Source of the DNA: Stichopus chloronotus | Taxonomy: Eukaryota > Echinodermata > Holothuroidea > Aspidochirotida > Stichopodidae | NCBI GenBank assembly: GCA_021234535.1 | Contig: CM037830.1 | Location: 17,601,116-17,665,115, forward strand | DNA length: 64,000 nucleotides | Direction of reading: 5' to 3' | In this document: positions 57,801 through 64,000 of the stretch, one piece after another | How positions within the stretch are numbered: position 1 is the stretch's first letter | Layout of the letters: every line of letters begins with the position of its first letter | Made by a program: the position numbers and the translations under genes | Notes under the pieces: model-generated | Seen by the model: only the letters and a program-made list of their open reading frames with translations | Told to the model about the DNA's origin: nothing | The model's database searches: none

Positions 57801-60800
57801 AATGGTTAGGTGATTTATTACAAAAACGGGCATGTAAGTACATCCAGAGATAATCTACCTGTACGTAAAGCACTCCCGTAAAATCATGATTTACAACGTT
57901 GCTAAACACATTCAAAAAATAATTTTCCAGAGGTTGTGTGTCCAGAAGGTTCTCTTCAGAAATGTGAAACAGTAACGATGATTGATGAGTAAAAACAATA
58001 ATAACCTTATAGAGTATGGACGGTGCATGATTCGTTTGAGTGTGTGTGTGGATGGGGGATAGTATGAGGCAAAATGTAAAAGCATGACCCATGCATGCGA
58101 AGCATGACCCATGCATGTGAAGCATGAATCATGTGTGTGGTTGGACAACGTTTAGCGGGATTTACGGGGAGGAGGTTCCCTTTCCCCTCCCCTTTTAAGG
58201 AATATTTCTTATGCAATGCGTCTTAGATGCAGTCGAGTGTTACAACATAGCAAATAACATTATGGAATAAATTTGTTTAAGCATCAGTGGGATTTGATTT
58301 CATTTGACGTTCATTAACAAATTTTCAACTCATATTCCAGCTTTATTTTTCGCTCAGTGTGTCCCTGCACGAATCAGAAACAGACCCACCCGTCTCCTTT
58401 CAGAGAGAAAGAAACAACAAATTACTTTGATATTTATACCAATCAGATTTAGAGATACAACTCGTATTACACTTTCAATAACTTACCAGACAAAAATCGG
58501 TAAAATTGTCAAACATGTCCTGAAGAGGGCAATTGACCATAAATGACTCACTGTAGAAATCATATATGTGTCTATAGGCCTGTCTTGTCGAACATGTGGT
58601 GTTAGTCTATGGTAAACGCGTCCAAAGACTAATATTACTTTAATTATGTTAAAGATTGCAACAACTGTCTTACTTTAGTGACGTCATCGTCTGTTGTCAG
58701 GTTCGAGTAACGGTGACGGAATAAGGATACATCAATAGCCCTAACATACGTCACCAAAAGCGCCTGCTCCAGTAGTCAGTGCACTAAATGGTTGCTCATT
58801 TATTTCCGCATACTATGGTATATATTGGCAAATACGTTTCAAGGGAAGCCACCAGAAGAACCATTATTTTTTCTTCTCCAGTTTTGCCACTTTTAGTGCA
58901 ATTCAAGAGTTCTTAATCACACTGCGATGCCATCCCTTTAAGTTGATGATATAATTTAGGAATTCTTATCAGTAGCAATATATAGTTAACTTACTTACCA
59001 AGTGATATCAAAGTACAGGACGAGACTCTCCGACCGGGAAAGTACCTGCAGTCTTCTTTCTGCATATCTTATCTAGCACAGTTAAAACTTCCTGCTATAG
59101 GGTTAGACGTGATGGTAAGATGATAACGGTTTTTCATGCATGGGTCCTACGCTAGACTATGGATAAACCAAGGGTGTTAAAACCTGAGTGTTCAAAAATA
59201 AAGTTATAGCGATTTGTTCTTTCGGAAAGAGGTGTAACTTGGGAGTGGAATCTATCTTATTTGAAAGTAAATAAAATTTTGATGTCAACTGGTGGTTATT
59301 TTGTTTATTTTTTTTCTGGGAAACTAAGGGGGGGGGGGGGGATCGAATAGGACATTGTCCATTTGTCCGTCCGAGGCCATTGTCTTTCGGTTCATAGGAG
59401 GGGGGGGGGGATGGAGACAGGAAATTCGTAGATCCACTATGAGATATGCCAATTGTCCCTGTAGAAGGATGTGCCCCTGAGAATGGTGCTTCGAAAATCA
59501 ATTGATTGATTATATAATTGATGCAAATTATTAGAATAAAATAGTGCATCGGCAACAAATGAAGAATATTGATTTGATTATCAATTGCAACCGACATAGG
59601 CCTGCTCATGTTTCGGTCACGTTGCAGTAGCTTGGTGAGGTGAAGTTGGGGCTAAGGAGTGAAGAGAGTGAGATGATGACAGGAACCCCAAAGTAATGAA
59701 ACCGAAAGGAAATAGGGTTGTAATGAATAGTGATATTACAATATTCTGATATAAATTATCATCCCCCCGCATGTAGTCTCATATAGATGACATATTTAAT
59801 CATCGGTGCATCTATGCCGTCAATGACGTCATACCGGCGTTTTCCTTGCTCACAGATAAACGTAAAAGTGTTGGCGCTCAACCAGCAGGTACAGCAATAC
59901 CACCTACGACGCCCTCTGTAGGCACTCCGATACATGCTACTGTGGTACCGCCTCCAACGACACCGAAAACTGGTGAGTGCGCAAACTCCGACGCAAAGCA
60001 CATTAGTCGGCTTGCAACAATGCGTATTTTCATCTACGATGTGTTCCGATGTGTCATAAATCATAATATGCCGGTTTCTACACATTCTTCATGTCTTGTT
60101 CTTCGAGTGAATAATACAATAGGGTTCTTTCTATAACATGGAATAATATGTTTAACAGTAAATCAAGAGCAAAATTTCAAAATAATCTCAACTTTGCTCA
60201 GAGAGCTGTTACTTGGTAACAGGTCACTGCTTTGCGGTAACACAACCGAAGTGACGTATTTCCATAGTTATACCAAACCAGCAGACTTCACAAATCATAT
60301 ATGCATGCTGCCCTCACATACCCACAGTTCATTTTGATATAGCCTCTGTCAGGTAGGATACCGTTAGATAACGCGCATCTGCAGGGTTAGTTCACTTTGC
60401 TGGGATAAAGTGCCTACAATGAGTAATCTCTTTACGGTATGTTTTCAGTTATCAGCACTATTTTCTTTAAGAGGACCAATTTAAGTACATATGATGTAAA
60501 AATTAGGACGATTAGAGAAAATTGAAATTGTTTTAGAATTTCGCAGGTTCCACGTGATGATATTTAAGAACCTTGTCAAGCAAGCACCACTTTCAACTTC
60601 GACGATTTTAGCTTAAAATCTGAATGGTCGACGTACGGAAAATTTTAAACGCCATGATAGGCCAGACCGTTCACTATCACATGATAGAAAGAGATTACCT
60701 GTCTTGATGTATCTTGTATGCATGGGACCCTCCAAAGTCGGTATTTTAGGTATCATACTGGTGTTAATTGACCTATTGGCTTATACACTAAATCATAGAA

Positions 60801-62591
60801 GTTGAATGTGGTCTGGCCTTGGGAAAGTTTTTGCTATGTGTGAGCTACCCAGGGGCGGCGCCAGGTCCCGAAAAGTAGGGGGAGGTGAAGAAAATAAGTC
60901 ACAGACAGGTGTGGTGCCTCACCCGGGAGATATAAAATCGCGGTCTACTATGCATTCTACGTGCGTGGTGTATGTATATGTTGCACAACGCACGAAAACA
61001 AATTGTGCTTTTATCGGGGAAGTTGATTTATATTTGTTGGAATATACACAGTGTTCACCTCACCCATCCTCTACGGAAATCTAATCTAGACTAATCTAAT
61101 CTAGCCCCCCCCCCCTCCCTTCCCCGTCTTCACCAATGGAGCTACAACTGTATAGAAAGCTGACATTTTGACCATTCATGGTACTTTCAATTTTCCGTAC
61201 CCTATATGCCTCAAATTTTGAGCTAGAGGCCACCAAGCATAGAGACAGTTAGCATTTTTTTCATCCCAGTTTTAAACTAAATGGTGAACAAGTCTAGATC
61301 ACTTGTGGAGAAATCTCCCAAACTGCTGTAAAGGGTGTGCTACTTGTTAGTGTGAAAGTCAACTTGATAGATAAATAACGGTGTGCTGTCTTCACCTAGT
61401 CCTGCCATTATATCCTGTTTCAGTGGCAGAAGTTATCTTTTACGATTTACCTTTGTTCCCAGGTGAAAAAAAGAAAAGTAGCAAAAGTGCTAAAAAGCAG
61501 AAAGGAAAAGAGAAGAAGAAATTGACCACCGCAGATATTTCGAGACCTGCAAATTTTATGTAAGTAACGTAACTATGAAACTCGGATAGGTGGATAGAGG
61601 TTAAAAATGACATAATACCCCAGTCTAATGGTTACCCCACTCCGTCTTTCTCCGCCCTTTTTCCTTCATTTCCCTACTTTACAACTGGCTATGATATTTC
61701 TCCTAATGATAATACTTCCCCTAGTCTAATAAGACCATGTTCATTAATCGGTTTCTTGCGTGGGACCCAAAAACTTTAATTTTTATTGAAATATTATGTC
61801 ACTGTTTACTTTCAGACACATGCAACACGTAGGTAGCAATCCAGCTACTTCGTATGCACCCGATTTGGAGGTAAGACATTTTGGGAATACCACCCTGAGT
61901 ACAGTGATACATTCGTCTACCCTGCTGACGATATGGAAAAAAAAACAGAATCATGTATAAACCATATAGATTCGTGATTTTACCTCCTTACTTACCTTTA
62001 AAAATAATCTTAAGACTTACTTGTTCACAATTCGTTAATATTACACTCCTTACTTACTGACCAGTGTTTTTGCCATATTTCATGTTCTCAGTAATTGTTC
62101 GGCCAAGTTCCTTTCGCGCCTCTGATTATGTTACGTAGATAGATGGCGCATTACAAATGTTGCTTTATTATTATTAATTTTGTTATTATTATCATATAGA
62201 TGGTCATAACAATGATCAGAATAACTTAATACATACAGCACACATAACAATAAACATGGAAGGCGGTCGAGAGTTTAAATAACCACCATGGCCTACCACT
62301 ATAGACTACCACCATAGCCTACCACGATAGACTACCATAGCCTATCACCATAGCCTACCACCACAGCCTACCACGTTTAGCTCTCTACAACTCAAACTCC
62401 TCACTCCCTCTCCGAACACTTTCTATACGCTATTTTCTTTGGAAAGGTATTGGAAAACTATTGTCTGTCTATTGGAATCCCCAAAGAGAGCCTACGGAAT
62501 GAAGAAAGTATGAATTTCATCAAAAAGTTTATTACTGACCAAGGAGGACTAAAAAAAGTCGAGGAGGAGCTACAAATATATCAAGATGCTC
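54788..62591 (+). CDS. WASL: WASP/N-WASP-like actin nucleation promoting factor, 5' part (continues beyond window)
   Basis: Eight phase-compatible exons (54788-54871, 55338-55478, 56356-56442, 56859-56955, 59856-59972, 61463-61559, 61816-61870, 62447-62591) encode the first ~274 residues of a WASP-family protein. Domains in order: WH1 (about 10-130; SAVVQLY, GVACFVKDN, ALNFANDEEA), a Pro/Thr-rich linker (137-175), a Lys-rich phosphoinositide-binding patch (178-195) and CRIB (201-214, ISRPANF-IHMQHVG). The C-terminal part of the GTPase-binding domain follows (about 220-274). Family members bind WIP through WH1 and Cdc42-GTP through CRIB, and activate Arp2/3 through a C-terminal VCA segment. 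The proline-rich and VCA exons are not in the window. Whether this is the single invertebrate WASP or a duplicate cannot be decided here. Confidence 0.92.
55338..55478 (+). CDS. WASL: WASP exon 2: WH1 domain core
   Basis: A 141-bp exon of 47 codons, phase 0 on both sides (acceptor CTGCTAG|, donor GAG|GTAATT). It encodes TQASAVVQLYLTENQ, then KKWVKAGTGVACFVKDNALK and SYFIRLYDME. The SAVVQLY strand and GVACFVKDN...SYFIRLYD block are characteristic of WASP-family WH1 (EVH1-fold) domains. Confidence 0.93.
56356..56442 (+). CDS. WASL: WASP exon 3: WH1 domain continued
   Basis: An 87-bp exon of 29 codons, phase 0 (acceptor CCCTTTTAG|, donor GAC|GTAAGC). It encodes NKMLFWELELYRQIEYHRYQ and then DFFAYFECD. 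It corresponds to N-WASP KLLWEQELY...YFHTFAGD. The tract before the acceptor is strongly pyrimidine-rich. Confidence 0.93.
56859..56955 (+). CDS. WASL: WASP exon 4: end of WH1 domain
   Basis: A 97-bp exon with acceptor TTTTGCAG| and donor AGAG|GTATTC, phase 0 in and phase 1 out. It encodes DCWAALNFANDEEAQEFGDV and VENRIQIRKDKR. The ALNFANDEEA motif is the final WH1 helix and is nearly identical in N-WASP. Confidence 0.93.
57241..57297. repeat. Pyrimidine tract flanked by 15-bp direct repeats
   Basis: CACGACAAGCAAAGT (57241-57255) and CACGACAAGCGAAGT (57283-57297) flank 27 bases of T with three C. This looks like a target-site duplication around a poly(T) remnant of a reverse-strand retroposed sequence, or a replication slippage product. 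Confidence 0.5.
57444..57526. repeat. 13-bp inverted repeat
   Basis: CTACAGGACGATG (57444-57456) and CATCGTCCTGTAG (57514-57526) are perfect inverted repeats 57 bp apart. They could be terminal repeats of an 83-bp element or a stem in the WASP pre-mRNA. Confidence 0.6.
58081..58140 (+). repeat. 20-bp tandem repeat, three units
   Basis: Two units of AGCATGACCCATGCATGYGA followed by a diverged third (AGCATGAATCATGTGTGTGG). Each unit includes the palindrome ATGCAT or a relic of it. Confidence 0.9.
58300..58339 (+). mobile_element. Solitary terminal fragment of MITE family 1
   Basis: ATTTTCAACTCATATTCCAG plus CTTTA is identical to the right end of the 63-kb copy, and the ~20 bp before it are similar. 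The opposite end and the flanking TTAA are missing, so this is a truncated relic in the WASP intron. Confidence 0.6.
59856..59972 (+). CDS. WASL: WASP exon 5: proline/threonine-rich linker
   Basis: A 117-bp exon, phase 1 in and out (acceptor GCTCACAG|, donor ACTG|GTGAGT). It encodes KRKSVGAQPAGTAIPPTTPS and VGTPIHATVVPPPTTPKT. The low-complexity Pro/Thr linker lies where N-WASP has a variable segment between WH1 and the basic region. It is supported by phase and splice sites rather than by sequence conservation. The intron before it is 2.9 kb, so a missed symmetric exon is possible. Confidence 0.75.
60850..61200 (+). repeat. Probable dispersed repeat with GGGGCGGCGCCAGG head
   Basis: CAGGGGCGGCGCCAGG opens a block with purine then C9-type tracts (61105-61114). 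The head resembles that of the element at 62622 (CAGTGGCAGCACCAGG), suggesting a related repeat in WASP intron 5. Boundaries are uncertain. Confidence 0.35.
61463..61559 (+). CDS. WASL: WASP exon 6: basic region and start of CRIB
   Basis: A 97-bp exon with acceptor TTGTTCCCAG| and donor TTTTAT|GTAAGT, phase 1 in and phase 2 out. It encodes EKKKSSKSAKKQKGKEKKK, then LTTADISRPANF. The lysine cluster is the phosphoinositide-binding basic region. LTTADISRPANF aligns with N-WASP LTKADIGTPSNF and opens the Cdc42/Rac-binding CRIB motif. The frame continues past the donor only to a stop (ATG-TAA). Confidence 0.93.
61816..61870 (+). CDS. WASL: WASP exon 7: CRIB second half
   Basis: A 55-bp exon with acceptor TACTTTCAG| and donor GAG|GTAAGA. 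It completes Ile and gives HMQHVGSNPATSYAPDLE. With the preceding exon this makes ISRPANFIHMQHVG, a full match to the CRIB consensus ISxPxxFxHxxHVG. The phase is 2 in, 0 out. Confidence 0.93.
62282..62373 (+). repeat. Minisatellite of CCTACCACCATAG type
   Basis: About seven imperfect copies of an 11-14 bp motif (CCTACCACCATAG / ACTACCACCATAG) just upstream of WASP exon 8. It ends ~70 bp before the acceptor at 62447. Confidence 0.85.
62447..62591 (+). CDS. WASL: WASP exon 8: C-terminal part of GTPase-binding domain
   Basis: A 145-bp exon with acceptor TTTGGAAAG| and donor GCTC|GTAAGT. It encodes VLENYCLSIGIPKESLRNEE, SMNFIKKFITDQGGLKKVEE and ELQIYQDA. It aligns with the N-WASP segment DMCGISEAQLKD...FIEKTGGVEAVKNEL, which folds back on the C helix in the autoinhibited state. 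It leaves in phase 1. The next exon is not recognised before 64000. Confidence 0.9.
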
Positions 62592-62621
62592 GTAAGTAGA
62601 ACGTTAGTATTTTCACAAAGC

Positions 62622-63190
62622 TACATATCCAGTGGCAGCACCAGGATTTTAGATTTGATAGGTGGGGGGGGGGGGGGACAGATGGAGGGCAAAAGAAACT
62701 GTGGGGCGAAATATAACTCTAAGCACGAGCTTAACCAGTGGGACCCAGGGGCAATCTTAGGGCACCCTTGCGGGGTCCAGGGGCAAAACACCGATGGGAT
62801 CCATAGGGCAAAGCTGCTCTCGGAAGCTATGAGGTGTTAACATATCTCTGTGTGAAAAATAAGTCTTAGGATAGTACACTTCAAAAATGAAAATTTGCGA
62901 GCCCTTGAGGGGTCCCGAGAGGCAAAGTTTGTTAGGGGTTCAGGGGTGATGTCCGTGGAAGTCCTGAGGTCTTAGCTTATCTCTGGGCGAAAAATGAAGT
63001 CTTATTGACCTACTCGAACAGAAAGGTAAACACAAAATTAAGACTATAAACAAGAAATAGAAATATACATATACATATTAGTTAGGTCACTTTAGCTGCA
63101 TGGGTTAATGGGGGGGGGGGGTGCAAAGATTCTGACTGGGAGAAATGTCCCCACCTCCCCTCATCCTTGATGCCGCCAATGCATATATCT
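62622..63190 (+). mobile_element. Possible inverted-repeat element 3' of WASP exon 8
   Basis: The left end ATATCCAGTGGCAGCACCAGG and the reverse complement of the right end (ATATGCATTGGCGGCATCAAGG) agree at about 17 of 22 positions. The interior has two diverged copies of a block (GGCAAA...GGTCC..., CTTATCTCTG-TG/GG-CGAAAAAT-AAGTCTTA). It also has a G15-type homopolymer at 62664-62678 and a G11 near 63111. Non-coding. Confidence 0.45.
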
Positions 63191-63451
63191 TGGTTTGTCA
63201 TGGAGTTCTTGTTTCGCTCTACTTTGTCACAGAGCCAATCTACTGCTCTGCTTTGTGATTGTACATAGCGTCATCCAACCAACAAATTATTATACACGTA
63301 GCATCAAGACATTAATTCATCCAAAAGCGTAACAGCCTGCGGATCAAATATTTATCCAAGACTGCAGCAAATTCCTAAGTTTACCAACTGCACTGTGGAA
63401 CGGTGCGCATTAATCTGATTTCAAACTGTATGATCCCATGTGGTAAAATAT

Positions 63452-63824
63452 TTAAAGCTGGAATATGAGTTGTACTGGCAATCGCCTGGTCATCTATCTT
63501 TGCTCTCCGTCAGTGTTTCAGGGAAGAGAAAGTAGGGGAAGAGATCATCTGTCACAAAATATAAAAGAGATCGATGCATTCCCCTTCCAGATATTTGAAT
63601 ATGAAAATTGTCTCAACATTTTTGTTGGCCTTACAGAATTCAGACTCTCCAAGAAAGTCTATAGCCGTCAATCACTGTTACTTGAAATCAAAGAGACCAA
63701 TGGATATGACTATTCATGTATGCAAATAATGGGGGTTATTTTTTATTTTTTTTGGAGTGGCTATAACATATTTGACTTTCAGTGGCAAAATATGACAAAT
63801 TTTCAACTCATATTCCAGCTTTAA
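63452..63824 (+). mobile_element. TTAA-flanked MITE, family 1, copy 2
   Basis: TTAA at 63452-63455 and 63821-63824 enclose 365 bp with terminal inverted repeats AGCTGGAATATGAGTTG / CAACTCATATTCCAGCT (perfect 17 bp). The interior matches the reverse complement of the 44-kb copy throughout (for example GTACTGGCAATCGCCTGGTC). The open frame of ~119 codons here lies inside the element and is not a gene. It lies 3' of WASP exon 8, presumably in an intron. Confidence 0.88.
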
Positions 63825-64000
63825 AAAAACTAGATCCTATCAGACTGATCGACCATCCCACATTTGCCTGAAATGTTGCCTACAGTATTGTGTTGTCAGT
63901 TATCAATCATCTATGGAAACATGTAAAGTCGTCACATACACAAAGTCAATGTAATGCCACAATTAAAAAAAACTTCCATGTCGCAAGTGAAACATTGGTA

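Larger units (their letters stand above)
56956..59855. other. WASP intron 4
   Basis: A 2.9-kb phase-1 intron. It contains the 57.24-kb pyrimidine tract flanked by a 15-bp direct repeat, the 57.44-57.53 kb inverted repeat and the 20-bp tandem at 58081. It also contains the MITE fragment at 58300 and two G homopolymers (about 59330-59341 and 59400-59410). No exon with matching phase was identified. Confidence 0.6.

Noticed and set aside
63465..63824. 119-codon plus-strand frame at the end of the WASP locus
   Set aside because: It lies entirely inside the TTAA-flanked MITE, whose other copy at 44 kb does not conserve the frame.

Overview
This is an AT-rich animal (metazoan) nuclear DNA window. 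Genes are split by long introns with GT-AG junctions, and the rest is packed with microsatellites, small inverted-repeat transposons and decayed repeats. A Pox-neuro-type Pax gene (a class I recall as present in ambulacrarians and protostomes but lost in chordates), together with the style of repeats, suggests a marine invertebrate deuterostome, most likely an echinoderm. That assignment is inference. There are no operons, CRISPR arrays or recognisable tRNA/rRNA genes.

Two genes can be assembled exon by exon. (1) On the minus strand, a Pox neuro (Poxn) paired-domain transcription factor runs from the stop codon at 8593 up to at least 24649. Six exons join with matching phases: 24593-24649, 22831-22896, 13995-14215, 13485-13670, 9995-10226 and 8593-9146. 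The paired domain is split between the third and fourth of these. A tentative 11-codon first exon at 33328-33361 would complete a 449-residue protein with no homeodomain. (2) On the plus strand, the 5' half of a WASP/N-WASP actin-nucleation regulator starts at 54788 and runs off the right edge. Eight exons up to 62591 encode the WH1 domain, a proline/threonine-rich linker, a lysine-rich basic patch and the CRIB/GTPase-binding domain. The proline-rich and VCA regions must lie beyond 64000. The two genes are divergent (head to head), with 20-30 kb between them in which I recognise no gene.

The remainder is repeat landscape. There are two TTAA-flanked, piggyBac-like MITE families: ~366 bp copies at 44351-44726 and 63452-63824 with a stray end at 58316; and copies at 1751-2024, 6657-7034 and 16582-16883. 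A composite element family built on a ~145-bp tandem monomer occurs near 11950-12822, 16884-18436 and 51068-51745. Two pairs of dispersed repeats lie at 23955-24500/29268-29795 and 27205-27540/36165-36500. A degenerate tandem array lies at 40060-40720, and there are several minisatellites, a (TA)52 tract and many pure C/G homopolymers.

The most interesting non-genic observations are these. The 145-bp monomer carries near-perfect nuclear-receptor response elements (AGGTCA repeats with DR1 and DR4 spacing), so its arrays place clusters of them in the Poxn introns. The CRE palindrome TGACGTCA occurs 12 times, against roughly one expected by base composition. All joins were made by eye from reading frame, phase and splice consensus, not from transcripts.
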